Of a DNA stretch of 64,000 bases, positions 1 to 17,200 are shown piece by piece. The position numbers and the translations under genes were made by a program. Under the pieces are notes generated by a model, which was not told the origin of the DNA, did no database searches, and saw nothing but the letters and a program-made list of their open reading frames with translations. The stretch spans positions 10,397,152 to 10,461,151 of the forward strand of contig OZ024784.1 of the NCBI GenBank assembly GCA_964017065.1, read 5' to 3'. How positions within the stretch are numbered: position 1 is the stretch's first letter; each line of letters begins with the position of its first letter. Source of the stretch: Haliclona indistincta. Its lineage: Eukaryota > Porifera > Demospongiae > Haplosclerida > Chalinidae.

Positions 1-402
1 CACCATCGCGGCACCCCAATCCCCATAGGTGGGCTGCTTCCTGCACGGTTCGGTTTTGTCAGAACTTTGGTCATGAAGTGTGGCACGGTTTAGTCCAGCC
101 CGGCTCCAACATGCAGTGTGAACGGGGTATAAGAGCCCTTTTGTTGATCTTCTAGATTTGATAACCAAAGACCAATACTTTGCTCTTGCACATGTTATGT
201 TATTGTGGATCTACTGGAATTCTTGAATGGATGCTGTGCGCCACCATCAGCAAATAAACACATGCAGATCACATGATTCAATCAGTTACTTTCTGCACAT
301 GCAGAAAGTAAACATGGATCATGCACATGTCCATACATGATTGATTTAGGGCTATGATTTCTATATTCTCTCTCTCTCAGTATTATTTTTAAAATCATAC
401 AG
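1..402. other. Left edge: intron or upstream part of the TFIIS gene
   Basis: No exon can be supported here. The first recognisable exon begins after an AG at 401-402. The TFIIS N-terminal domain (LW domain) is not encoded in the visible exons and should lie to the left of the window or in unrecognised exons. A pyrimidine-rich tract at 365-380 is compatible with a splice acceptor region. Confidence 0.5.
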
Positions 403-3400
403 GTGATAAACCTGCTACTCCCAAGAGTAACTCCAAGTCCTCTCTCTCCTCTGCCTCTTCGGATTCTAAGCTCTCTAATCCACCAACTCCTCCTCCTGTC
501 ACTTACTCTCCAGTCACTTCCACTGCTGCTTCTAAAAACAGCAATAAACCACTGCTAACAATCTCATCACCAGTGCCTAATGGGAATGATAGTTTGATGT
601 CTCCTGGTACACCAGATAGCCCTATTGTGGCTATATTCTCTGATGCATTTGACTGCACTCAGCGAACTCCATCGACAGGAATCGATATGCGAGACAAGTG
701 TTGTGATCTTATTTATAAAGCTATGAAGAAAGGCTTATCTGATTGTAAGTATTAGTAGTAAACACTTGTTAGCAAGCATTGAGCACTAAAGTAAGCAATG
801 CAACAAATATTTTACTTTAAATATGTCTAGCTAGTAGACAAAATTTTGATTTTAGACATAGCCTGTTGTGATTTGTATTTAGTATTATAGCTCATAGACA
901 AAACAAAAATGACTCATTCTTGTAGGCATGTCTTCAGCTATACTGCACGCTAGCCATTGTACATACCTCATTGGCTGGCATCACACTATACATTCCTTTG
1001 TATACATTATGGTGCGGAAGTACAATAATATTTTCTATGTTTCTTTTGCTCAGTAAGTATTGAAGATGACACGAGACTGTTCAACCTCAGCGCTGCTATT
1101 GAAGAATATATCCTTTCCATAATGATATACCATTTTCTCTGTGTGTGTGTGTGTTCCATAGATCGCAACAGTGGGAACATAAGGTATTTTCGTTGTCCAT
1201 CCTTGCAACAGACATGAGGGGAGACTAGTACTAATTATGTTTTTTGCACTAAGTTTGTGTGAGACAAGTTGCAGATATTGATTCTTAACTCACTCTTCCA
1301 CGTATCTACAATGAACTAAGAGACACAGGTATGAAGTATAAAAACAGAGTGAGAAGCAGAGTAGCCAATCTGGGTGATATCAAGAATCCCATTTTCAAGC
1401 AGAGAGTAATATCTGGTGCGATATCAGTGAAGAAAGTATCTGTCATGCCAACTCAAGTTAGCCATCAGTATCATTATTATTAGTTCTCTACACCAATAAT
1501 TCATAAATTGATCAAGAATTATAGAATCTTTTCTGGCACTTTTTTTAGCATCCGGAAGGTCAGGAAAACCTTTAATACCAAAGTTTAGCTCATGCATAAT
1601 TCCAATTAGTGTACTCATCACCTGTGGAATGCTGTGCAGAGTAAGTACGCTTCTTGCACCGTCTCAAAAATGAACAGATTTCACAAAACCCTCGGTGTGT
1701 CATGCACATTGTAGTGTTAGGTCATGGTTTGGTGCAGCTTAGCCTTGTACCCAGGCCTGCTTTATTGAAGCAAGCCTGGGTACGAGGCTAGGTGCAGCTA
1801 TACATGTAGTGCCAACCTGGTAGCTATGTAGTGCTATTGAGTATTCAGAAGACAGCAAAGTGCTTATCTATGCTATAGTGTAGGCTCTTTCTTGAAATGT
1901 CTACGCACCCTCAGAGCTGTTCTGCAGTTTAGCTGGAATCTACAAGTACCTAGGTAGTAGTATACTATGGGCGCTTTTGTAGTCATAGAGGTCCAAGATG
2001 GCCGTCAAGGTGAGCCAGCCATAACTTGAGAACAAACATTGCAAGCCATTATCGTGCTTATCATGCTCATAACCTTACCAGCGCGTAGAAGTGATCGCTG
2101 ATCTCTGCAGCTTGATGGACAGAATGAATGAACTAATCGTGGCAGTATGCAGGACATGGAGCATTGTGCATATCTCGGAAATGTTAGCATGTATATTGCA
2201 ATTAGAACCCGCGCGGTCACACATCACGAGGCAATTCGTACCTTATAGTATGATTTTTTTGATCACATAGTGATAGTGCCCTGACATTGTAACCACTCAT
2301 ATTGTCACATAGTTAGCTTAGGGTGGTCACTATAGAGGAGTCAATTCTAGTTACTGTGTTTGTCTATTGTCATGTTCTCAGGAGATGGCTAGTGAGGAGA
2401 TGAAGAAACTTCGCCAGGAATACACTAAAGAGGCTATTAGAGACTCACAGATGGCAATCACTGAAGGTACCAAGACTGACCTTCTCAAGTGCGGTAAATG
2501 TGGAAAAAGAAACTGTACATACAATCAAGTAAGGCACTATACTACTGTTTGCACTCATTCAATACTTCACTCAAATACGAAACATGTATTATGTTTCTCT
2601 GATGGCTACCATAAGGCATATACAAAATGCTTATTTGTCACAGTGATTCTGGATGGTATGTACAAAAAATTACTGACCTGGGAATCACAAAATAAGACTG
2701 CAGAGCATGATTATAGGCCTGAGAAAATCAAGCAATTATTCTTTCAGTTTATTTCCCATTATTCTTCTACTAGGAGATACGAATACGCATGAATTCCTCG
2801 CACGGAGTTTATTAAGTAGTTATTATTGACCACCTAAAAATTGTGGGTGGGGCTCGACGGCAGACAGGTCTGGGTACGAGTACAGTGAGCTAGCATGCGG
2901 CGTACATGAGAAGAATGAGAACTTAGGTCATAAATAGCAGCCGCTTATCAGGCTAGCCTGTCTTAGATTCCTGTTTTCGGCCTCGTGTCAGACGACCTAA
3001 GAGTCAATGCCGGTTCCATGTAATGTTAGTAGTAGTGATGATGGCGTGTACCTTGCTTCTTTTGTGGCGTTAGACTCAGGCACTGCTCTCTTCTTTAGCC
3101 AAGCTAGCCGCTTGGCTCTGTCAGGAGTAGACTCTGGGATCTGATCCACCATGGTCTCAGCCCACCGTTAAGTTCTTATCTCATACTCAACCGGGTCCAG
3201 CGATCCCGTGACCCCGCAGTATAATACGTAGTATGAGCCCTCGTCGTAACCCTGATTAGCATTCCTAAGCGTGACATCTAAAGTTACATACATACATATT
3301 AACATTACTGAGAAAATGCACGACGCTCCAGTCCTCGCAAGCTGTCGCGATTATTTGCCTCGCGCTAAGGCGCTCGGCAATTATGCTCAAAAATGTTTTA

Positions 3401-3739
3401 TCACGAATCAAAAAATGAAACAAATCAAAAATTCTTAGGTGTACCAATTATTCCTGTATTATGCTAAGAATAAGCATAATGGCACAAGGACTGGACTTCT
3501 ATTTTGTTTTCGAGATGTGCTATCACACCTATTAAAGCTGAAACTAATCACTTTGTTGGGACAGTGCTAGTAATGAAAATTTTATCATTAACTTTGTATC
3601 TTGTACAGATGCAGACCCGTAGTGCTGATGAACCAATGACCACATTTTGTTACTGCAATGAGTGTGGGGCCAGATGGAAGGTTGGTGTGTGTCCTTGCTA
3701 TAATTATGACACTGCTCTTTCTCTCCACAGTTTTGTTAA
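403..3739 (+). CDS. TCEA: Transcription elongation factor TFIIS (TCEA), 5' truncated by the window
   Basis: TFIIS rescues arrested RNA polymerase II by stimulating transcript cleavage in the nucleus. Visible exons are 403-744, 1054-1107, 1302-1456, 2382-2528, 3609-3680 and 3731-3739, and all phases agree. The first exon encodes a Ser/Pro/Thr-rich linker and the start of the central domain ([14 protein letters not shown]). The next exons give the three-helix central domain, including [15 protein letters not shown]. The last exons give the C-terminal zinc ribbon: CGKCGKRNC, the acidic hairpin [12 protein letters not shown] with its invariant Asp-Glu pair, and [11 protein letters not shown] as the natural end. 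The final Phe-Cys-stop is a 9-nt exon behind a 50-bp intron. The second intron is of AT-AC type. The family is unmistakable; the N-terminal LW domain is outside the window. Confidence 0.95.
1108..1301 (+). other. U12-type AT-AC intron in the TFIIS gene
   Basis: The intron starts ATATCCTTTCC directly after the codon pieces GAA GAA T. It ends in AC at 1300-1301, with a branch-point-like TTCTTAAC about 11 bases upstream. Joining 1107 to 1302 gives Glu-Glu-Cys-Ile-Tyr-Asn-Glu-Leu, which matches the TFIIS family position by position. No GT-AG pair nearby restores this frame. The match to minor-spliceosome consensus at both ends is seen directly; actual splicing is inferred. Confidence 0.85.
1740..1790. 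repeat. Short palindromic repeat (TAGCC...GGCTA family), copy 1
   Basis: About 20-base arms in inverted orientation (TAGCCTTGTACCCAGGC and its complement with few mismatches) enclose about 15 bases. Related copies lie at 47135-47734, 56725-56816 and 58336-58381. It sits in a TFIIS intron. The ends are compatible with TA target duplication. Confidence 0.7.
2529..3608 (+). other. 1.1 kb intron of TFIIS with repeat remnants
   Basis: No coding exon is recognised. At about 3348-3385 lies a motif (GCCTCGCGCTAAGGCGCTCG) that recurs in inverted orientation at about 9418-9455 in a USP14 intron, so it is a dispersed repeat end. The rest shows nothing I can name. Confidence 0.5.
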
Positions 3740-4302
3740 TTCTTTCTATGTGGTCCTTTATGGTCACCAGTCATCACCATCATCATGCAAACACATACTG
3801 TACTCTCTTTTCTGCAAAATCAAACACCATGTTTGTCATCTATTTTGTGCATTTTCAGGCAGACCGCCAGCGTTCCGAAATCTGTATATTTACGGAGATT
3901 TACTTGCCCTCTAATTAACGCGCACCAGGAAGAACAAGTCAAAAGTCGGTTTTTCTTTTTCGAATTTTACTGTGGAAGATCGGCAACCTAAGCAACTTAA
4001 CTTAGAACACTTATAGAAGACAATTCTGTGTATTTTACAATGTTTGACCGATTATTATATATTCACTACAAAAGAAATGACAGTGCAAAACATAAATTTT
4101 AGTACATGGTACAAAAAAGTGGGGCACGTGCGTTTTTGCATCGCTATGCACAGCTGGTGTATTTCAAAGGTTACAGAGGACATAGGTCATCACGCTTGAT
4201 AGATTTCCTTGTTTGACTAGGCTCCGCTTGGCTTCCCACAGGTAATCAAAATGTTATCACTTTTATGGATGCTAAATCAACAAAATACAATAACATTGCA
4301 GA

Positions 4303-4821
4303 GTGGGACTGAGAATGGCAAGTCCTCCTGAGAGCAAATGGCCTCCAGTTTCATCACACTACCACAGAGGTACATTTTGTGGTCCATGTTATATCTGTGG
4401 AAAAAGGCAAGAGCGCTACGACCACTACGACGGGTTGAGTAGAGAAGTACAGGAATTTTTGATGGCACACAGTAGTTTGCAAATTCCTGGCAGCAGCTGC
4501 ATTTGCAGGAACCATCGCAGAGAGGCACTGCGCCAACGACTAAACTCAGGCTATGTTCCTGCATGGAAAAAAACAGAAGAAAGTTCAACTCAAACAGATA
4601 CACGTGTGTGCATGTACAAAGAGTGCGCTTCTACATCAGAGACTGGAAAGTTAATAACACCGTCTGATGAAACGCTACAATCCTTTCGAAAAATGCTAGA
4701 CACCACAGAGCACTCAGTACTTTTATGTGAAAAGCATTACCAGCTTGTCTACCGCAAGATGCATGAGCGCACACCGTGTGCAGGGTGTGGTGCTAAACCT
4801 AAGGTCAGACAGGATGCCTAG
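4303..4821 (+). CDS. N-terminal fragment of an element-borne protein, function unknown
   Basis: 172 codons with several Cys/His pairs: CGPCYICGKRQERYDHYDG near the start, CICRNHRREALRQRL in the middle and CAGCGAKPK near the end. This suggests a zinc-binding N-terminal region. The frame stops at 4819-4821, while a second frame continues with the C-terminal part of what looks like the same protein. The join between them appears to be a frameshift or a deletion of the middle of the protein. It lies inside the inverted-repeat element, so it is not a host gene. No catalytic domain is visible. Confidence 0.5.
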   Translation: MGLRMASPPESKWPPVSSHYHRGTFCGPCYICGKRQERYDHYDGLSREVQEFLMAHSSLQIPGSSCICRNHRREALRQRLNSGYVPAWKKTEESSTQTDTRVCMYKECASTSETGKLITPSDETLQSFRKMLDTTEHSVLLCEKHYQLVYRKMHERTPCAGCGAKPKVRQDA

Positions 4822-5458
4822 GCACAGCCCAGATCCATTCACTATTTCACAGTATCTAAGTGGGCAAACAAAGTGGGAGAAGCACAAGCTATGGTATATG
4901 AAAATCAGAGGGGTTCTTCCAATCTTATTTGAAGAGCAAAGGCCTCCAACACTAAGTGCATTGTGGAGGCATTGGATGAGAAGTTGTTGGATAAAGCAGA
5001 TGTGGGGAAATTGTAGTAAAGTAAACCTTTTTAGTGAATTACCTTTGCCAGAATCTCAAGGATGGTTGAAGAGCAATGCAGACACGGCTGAGTGGCAGAT
5101 AGATTGGGAGGCTGAAGATGTTATCCAGAGGATAAAGAAGACACTTGATTTTTTGACTAAAGGCTGTTCATGCAAATCTGGCTGTAAAACGAGAAGGTGT
5201 AGTTGTCGCAAAGGAGAGAGGCAGTGTGGTGCAGGCTGTGAATGCCGTGGATGTACCAACTTCAGCCAGTCACAGCAACCGGATGGTGATGGTGATGAAG
5301 ATGATATAGAGAATGAAGATGAAGAGAGAGAAGGAGAGCAAGACACTGAGCCTGAGGAGACAGATGAAGAGTGGAATGAAGAAAGAGAAGAAGACATTGA
5401 AACTGAAATAGTGACAGACACATTGTTTGATCTTAGTACATACCTGCAGTTATCTTGA
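4727..5458 (+). CDS. Tesmin/TSO1-like CXC domain protein fragment of a mobile element
   Basis: The frame overlaps the previous ORF by 95 bp; its useful part starts near 4830. It contains RPPTLSALWRHWMRSCWI, a motif I associate with a widespread invertebrate family of mobile-element-associated proteins. This is followed by a Cys cluster (GCSCKSGCKTRRCSCRKG, then CGAGCECRGC) typical of CXC/CRC DNA-binding modules. An acidic tail rich in Asp and Glu ends the protein. Antisense to this tail is a serine-rich open frame, a mere shadow. The CXC domain probably binds zinc and DNA; the role of the rest is unknown. Confidence 0.6.
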   Translation: MKSITSLSTARCMSAHRVQGVVLNLRSDRMPRHSPDPFTISQYLSGQTKWEKHKLWYMKIRGVLPILFEEQRPPTLSALWRHWMRSCWIKQMWGNCSKVNLFSELPLPESQGWLKSNADTAEWQIDWEAEDVIQRIKKTLDFLTKGCSCKSGCKTRRCSCRKGERQCGAGCECRGCTNFSQSQQPDGDGDEDDIENEDEEREGEQDTEPEETDEEWNEEREEDIETEIVTDTLFDLSTYLQLS

Positions 5459-6218
5459 TTCTGTTACTCAGGCTGCCTATAAATATCACTTATCCCATAT
5501 GATAGTTACTCTTGATTGTATAGTATCACTTACTAACTTTTACTTTGTTTTGCCCCTCTATATTGTAACCTTGATATTAAACTCCAAAATGCTTTATAAA
5601 AAAGTGGGGCACTCGCGTTTTTGCACAGTTATATAGTTGTGTTTAGCATGAATAAGCAGCTAATAGTCTGCTTTGTATAGTAATGAAGTCAAAAGAACTG
5701 ACTGGCTTACCGTTTAGTTAGTGAAAGGCTTGAAAGAAGAAACTTACAGCGACCGACTTTCATATTCAGGCACTTTTACCGCCACATATTACTCAACGTT
5801 GTAAAATACAGTTCCAAGAATTCTTACAGAAGCAACTCCATCATACAAGAATGAGTTGAACTGGCATTGACAACAAATAACACGCAAAACAGAGAAGAAA
5901 ACCGCCACTTCTGCCAACGGATGCGCTCCGGCCCATTCCTCTTCTCAAGTTAGTTACCGCCCACTTCCGTTTGCAAGTAAAATTAATAGCTTTGGTACGC
6001 TGGCGGTCTGCCTGTTTTGTTACTCTATAATATAAGAGGTTGGTTTGACCAGAGTCGGCACATAACATTGCATGTGAATTAATGTTTGACAACCGAGTTC
6101 AAATCTGCGTAACATTTGACCTTCAAAGTATATGAATCACTATAATATAAAATGACATAATGCCAACATCTGGCAAGAGAGTGATATTGTGAAGTAACAT
6201 TATTGTTCATCTACTGAT

Positions 6219-11098
<4,880 letters not shown>

Positions 11099-11230
11099 CA
11101 CTATTGAATACTAGATCACAGCACTCTTAGCTTGCAATCTTATTTCTTATTTAACTCCTATTAGCGCACACCTAAACCTCGTGGTTAAACTTATTTAGAG
11201 CGCACCTTCAATCACGAACCAGTTGTCATC
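11099..11230. promoter_or_regulatory. Putative bidirectional promoter of USP14 and FTCD
   Basis: Only 132 bp separate the two outward-facing start codons, so both 5' untranslated regions and promoters must fit here or overlap. No TATA box is evident at a consistent place. The inference rests on spacing only. Confidence 0.6.
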
Positions 11231-14200
11231 ATGTCCGATTCTGTAGTAGTAGAATGCGTCCCAAATTTCTCTGTGGGTAAAAAAGAAGACGTGGTTGAAG
11301 CTATATCCGCTGCTATTAGATCAACTGATGGTTGTTCGTTGCTGGACGTGGACAGCGGGTACTCTACCAACAGAACAGTGTACACATTTGTTGGCACTCC
11401 TGCAGCTGTGATAAAGGGAGCGTTGAATGCTGCAAGAGTTGCTCATGAAAAGATAGACATGACCAACCATCAAGGTGAATGTGCACAGGCATTAAGCTTA
11501 CTTGTAATCTATAATGTGTAGTTGTCAACCTGTTAGCTCTGTAGTGGTTGACCAAAAAACTCCTGCTGTCTTCATAAGGTTGCTTGCAGATTAGCTGTTC
11601 ACTAGTTTGTTTCCTAGTCAATAGAAGACATGCAACTTGTTGTAGCCACTTTGACAATAATTATAGTGCTGCAGGTATTATTTGTACTCTTTGCACACAT
11701 GTTGCACTTGCTTTGATCATTCATAAAGTGTTTTCCTCAGAGAGTCCTAAGCAAAAACCTATGTTCAAGATGTGGTGCATGTTGGTAAAAATCTGTTAAA
11801 CTCACTGTTGCAGTACTGATATTATCTTCAGCATTTGAACTATCTCTAAGTGAATCTTAAATGTAAGCGCTCGTAGGGAGTCTATAAAGTCGTCACATTG
11901 GATAGTACCAAAATTTGGTCTAAAATGATTGAAAAAATGATATACTAGCTAATCATGGAACTTAAAATTGGCAATACATGCCTTCCCAAATGAATTATTG
12001 TATAATGCGATTCATTGACTGTTAACTTTTGAAGCATGTTACCTTTACATGCAAGCAATGTGTCCTGCATGAATGTCAATTAACTTTGTTGCAATTACAT
12101 CACTTTGCACAGCTTTTTGTATGATAGAAGTAGTTTGAAACTTTTGGGTCATGTTTGTATTCTGTTTTTATCATGGAGAAGCACATTCAAGAAGTAATTT
12201 ATCTATCCATTCTTTTTCCTAAAACCTGTTGATAATGCATTTGATGATGTGCTTGACTACGTCTAATCTAACTAGCAAAAATCTGTATCTTTGCTGTGCA
12301 TTTCCGTATTTTGTTATGATTAATTTTTTTGTAATTCCTGTACTCGCCACCTTATAATTATTATTAGACCACAGGATTTCATTTTGGAGGGTTGGGCGCT
12401 CGCACCGTTGACTATTATTCTTAAGATCTATACATTGCTTGCTCACTAATTTTTATCAACACATGATATACATTATTATAGGTGAGCATCCACGCATGGG
12501 GGCTCTTGATGTGTGTCCATTCATTCCTGTTGCTAATGTCACAATGGAGGAATGTGTAAAGTGTTCTCAGCAGTTTGGTGAGCAGCTTGCCAACATGCTG
12601 AACGTGCCGGTGTACCTGTATGAGTACTCATCTTCTCGTGATTATCGTAAGAGTCTTTCTCAAATCAGAGAGGGAGAGTATGAGGGATTAGAGAAGAAGG
12701 TATTAACATTATTCATAACTATCCTTATCGTCTTTGTATTTTTCAGCTCTCTCAGTCTCAGTGGGCCCCAGACTATGGCCCATCACAGTTTGTTCCACGA
12801 TGGGGTGCTACTATTACTGGTGCACGTAAATATCTTATAGCATACAATGTCAATCTGCTGTCCACTAAAGAACAAGCTCATCGTATAGCACTTATCATCA
12901 GAGAGAAGGGGAAAGCTGATAAGGTATAGTCTGTATTTTTTAATGTAATCATGGTACAAATATAATATTTGCAAACTGTATTGTAGCCCTCACGGAGCAT
13001 ACAGATTCTTGTTTCATTCACATTTACATGTAAGATACAAATCGTTTTAGCGTAACAATCTATATCAATGCAGTATCACAATTTTTCTTCCCATCTTTTT
13101 ATTTCTGTTATTCTTAGCTTCCAGGAGTGAAGGCGATTGGATGGTACCTTAGTGAGCATGAAGTTGCTCAAATCTCTATCAACCTCACTGACTTTGAGAC
13201 CACACCTCTTCATGTAGTTTATGAAAAGTGTGTTCACCATGCCCAGTCTCTCAACCTGCCTGTAGTTGGATCTGAAATCGTTGGTCTTTTGCCACTAAAG
13301 GTTAACATATTGCTTTGTTTGGAACACGCCCATTCATTTGTGCTAACCTTCTCAGGCACTGTTGATGGTTGCTGACTATTACATTGAGAAGGAATCTTTG
13401 TTCATTCTCCATGAGTCTCAGAAAATGAAGCTAGCAATCAATAGACTAGGACTTAGCTCTATCAATGAATTTAATCCTCATGAGAAGATTATTGAGTGAG
13501 CTCTACATGTCTTAGTTTATATAGTACTGTTCGCATGTGTAATTTACAAGTGTATGTTTTCTCTTGAAGATACCGCACTAATACTATGAAGGATGGTCCG
13601 TTATTGAGTTCCACTGTAAGGCAGTTTGTGGAGAGTGTAGCTGCCCGCTCACCAACTCCTGGTGGAGGTTCTATCAGTGCTTGTATAGCTAGTATGGGTG
13701 CTGCTCTTGGAGTCATGGTAGGGATGATGACTTACGGTAGGAAACAGTGGGAGCATCTAGATCAGAAGATGAGGGCAGCCATTAAGCCTCTTCATGAGAT
13801 CATGATGGAAATGCTGCCCTTGGTGGATAGAGACACTCAAGCATATGAAGACTACATGGTTAGTGGCTTGTACTGTACTATACTAGACTTGGTCAGTATC
13901 ATTTGCACATTACATTATGAAAATTTGTATTCATGACCTGGTGTTAGTGTATTTTGATTGTTTTCATTTTAAGAGGGCCTAGGAGATGAATCTTTCGTAT
14001 CGTTTTTCAGTTAAACGTGGCCTCTGTTGTGAATTGCTGGCTCTCCACCCATCCCCAGCCACCCTATTTTGCCTCAGTCAGGCCACACTCACAGTACACT
14101 ACTATGTACATGTTTTTATTTCTTTTACCATTAGAATGCTCTGAAGTTACCGAAGACCACAGAAGACCATAAGCAAAGGTTCATAGATAATTCTCAGCCT

Positions 14201-17200
14201 TGCTGAATTTGTCCTAAATAAATACCTGAAAATGGAATTTTAATTAGAGTGTCAGTGTGTGTATCCTTGTCTCAAGGGATTCTTTCCAGCTCAAACGAAT
14301 ATTTGGCTTAGTGCTGAGATGGAGACGATTGTGAGCTAGAGTGGCTGTGACCTTTTAGGTTGTGTGTACTAGCAGCTTTTTAATGTCTTGTCATTCAACA
14401 AAAATAACTTAATTTGAAATTCCTATTATTAATCGAAAGAAATTCTGTCATGTGACTTTTTAATTTCTGCAGAACACATAAAGGTATACATCTAATCACA
14501 AAACCTCCAGCCAATCAGATCACACAAAACACAGCCAAGCGTGCTTTGAAGCACAATATTCAAGTCAGTGGAACCTCTCTAATCTGGACACCCTTGAAAC
14601 CCACTAGTTCTCAGGAATGTGACTTTCACGACAGAGAAGTTTAGAGCGGAGCGTGCGTAGAATGGCTGCATGGCTAGTGTGCTATATTTTCTTGGGTTTG
14701 ACTTGCCATTTGGTAGGCTGCAGCACTAGTTCTCTTACTCCAGAAGTAATGTAGAGTTGTTCATTATCGTCATTAAGTTTGTTCTAGAAGCATCTGGTGC
14801 TATTTTCAGTGCCACTATGCTATTATTGCTTATTGGCACTACAAACTCGGTATGACAGCATTGATCCCGTGGCCTCGGTGTCTTCCTTTGTCCACACTGA
14901 GGGTTCTTTACTGTTGTCTAACTAAGGCATTTGGGACATGCATGAGCAGTGTTTCGTTTAGGAGGGTGGGGGTGGGAAAGGGTGCTCGCCCTTCCCTGAC
15001 TATTCTTGCCCCCTCTTGAGTCATACAATGCCAGTATTGCTCTTAACGTCTACAAATCTCTCTTGCTCCCTTAATTTTTATCGATATGCACTTTGCTTCC
15101 TCTTGCAATAGTTTCTAAACGAAACCCTGTGCTTGAGCGTCCACATTACAGAACAACAAGATGTCCCTGTTTCAGGGTCACTTTTGTTCATGACTGCATG
15201 CGCAGTGTCCATATTTTAGTGTGTACGCACTTTAGGGGTGTTTACAAGGAGGGATTCCACTGCACTATTTAAATCATTGTTTATTTATTTATGACCCTAG
15301 TATACCTTAAATTGTGTTTGTGCACTGTTGTTATGTGTTCACATACTGCATAGGCGACAACAGGCTCTACAAAATGGTGTACAAGGAGCTATTGATGTCC
15401 CTCTCCTTTTGATGAAGAAAGCTGATTGTTGTTGGCCACATTTCTTAGTATTGGCAGAGTGTGGAAACATTCATGCATTGTCAGACCTTCAAGTGAGTAG
15501 TTTGAAGATTCTTTTGCGGTATCATATCTCATACTTCTATTTGCTGGTGTACATAATACACGAGTTGTGTGTCATCATTATGACGGCATTTACACTAGTA
15601 CACTCAATTGATTAAAACATTTCTGAATGTCCAATTACTTGAGTTAAAATGACTTAACGAATGTCTTAGTCAGCCAAATCATGAATCATGTAAGCTCACT
15701 TAAGGTGATGGGGTACAGTTACACCCCCGCACTTATGAATATAATTAGCATGTAATACCAGCAATGTAAAATGGCTGCAATCGATGAGCTACATTTTTGT
15801 CGTCAAAATTTGCGAACAGTACTTGCTTACCATCGGTAAAACCCGAACGTTTCTGTTGTACAGGGCCTTGGACAGGGCCTGAAACTATAAACTTCGCCTA
15901 GAAGCCACCTGTTTGTGAGTTATGACGGTAGTTGTCACCAAAATATTAGCCGTTTGGAGTCTCATAATAACTTTTGGGCTTTTTCTCTGAAACGACTTAC
16001 TGGATTACTTGCAAAACATACTCAGGCCCTTGCATGGATACAGAAGTGTCGGTTAGTGCTAAACTCTTCCATTTCTCCTTCAAAGCGTTCGCAAATTTTG
16101 ACGACGAAAATAGAATTTCATACCTCTCAAGCTCTGCTTGCTTGCTGCCCAACTTTGTTGCGTGTTTGCTTAGCTCTTGTACTTATTATGAAGACTAGTC
16201 TTTTGTGTGTGTATGGATTGCCACTATGACGTTCTAGCGCTCTTCTTTTCGACTCAGTATTTGTATTTATCTTATGAATAATTAATTAGCCAAACAGTAC
16301 CCCGTCCCCTTAAATCAAATAAGATATTTTAGACTATATAGACAGGATTGGAAACGGCTCAAATCGCCTACTTACAACAGTTAGTGTTGCACGTACAAGA
16401 TGCAGTTCTGATCATTGAGCTCACTGCTGCTCGTAAATCTTGTCTGTTTTATTGAAAAGCCATGTCTCAGAACTCAGAAGTAACCTGCTAGCCTAGGTAA
16501 GGCTAGGTAAGGCATACCTGAGCTCAACTTCAGCCATGAAGCAACAAAACCAACATCAACAATGCTGAAAGGCTGCAGGTCTACTGCTATCATCTCTGCG
16601 ATCTGCTTAGTTATCACCTTAGCACGCGGATGGTCAGCTGCATATGGCTTGCGTTTCTCTGCCAAAGCTTTGAGTGTCACTTATAGCTAGCTACCTTTGC
16701 TATTTCTAGAGCTAAGTTCCTGCTACTTCTTCTCCTGTTCAATGTAGTCATTGAACTTGTCTTCATGGCCTTCAATATGTTTACGGAGGTTGCTGGTGTT
16801 GCCACCATGCGAGACTTTTGTCTTATCTTCAGTATCTATCGGTCACAAAAAATACGACCAAATTGTACTCCTTTTCTCTTGCACAAGCCAGTCACTACCA
16901 GAGGCTTCTTCTACTGTCGACATAGCTAGCTAGCATGCGATGCACACGTGCATATATATCGGTATGGTTATGTGGTGGCTTTACGAACCGATAATGATAT
17001 TAACGATAATGGTAAATTTTTTACTGATATTGATTTGGTATCGGTATCGGTGCAACACTAATAACGTTGAAGCACCAGGTTATGATGGCGGTGGATGAAT
17101 GAGCAGCTTTCTTTCACCTGCAGCTCATAATGGAGAAAAATCAGCAACTTAAAACTTGCTATGATGCATCATGCGTCTCTATGTGGAACGTTATGCAATA

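Larger units (their letters stand above)
3856..6014. mobile_element. Inverted-repeat DNA element carrying a CXC-domain protein
   Basis: Both ends carry CAGGCAGACCGCCAGCGT in inverted orientation (3856-3873 and 5997-6014), with weaker similarity a few bases further in. Flanks read TTTT on both sides, a possible 4-bp duplication. Inside, ORFs at 4303-4821 and 4727-5458 encode parts of one cysteine-rich protein. A 28-base direct repeat (4113-4140 and 5598-5625) flanks these ORFs. The element lies just 3' of the TFIIS stop codon. I cannot place it in a named superfamily. At 2.2 kb with a split reading frame it is probably an internally deleted, non-autonomous copy. Confidence 0.65.

Noticed and set aside
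5056..5421. 121-codon serine-rich ORF on the minus strand
   Set aside because: It is the antisense shadow of the acidic Glu/Asp tail of the CXC protein.
14262..14275. GTATCCTT motif as a second U12-type donor
   Set aside because: It is not at an exon boundary; the FTCD exon ends at 14178 with a GT donor in phase.
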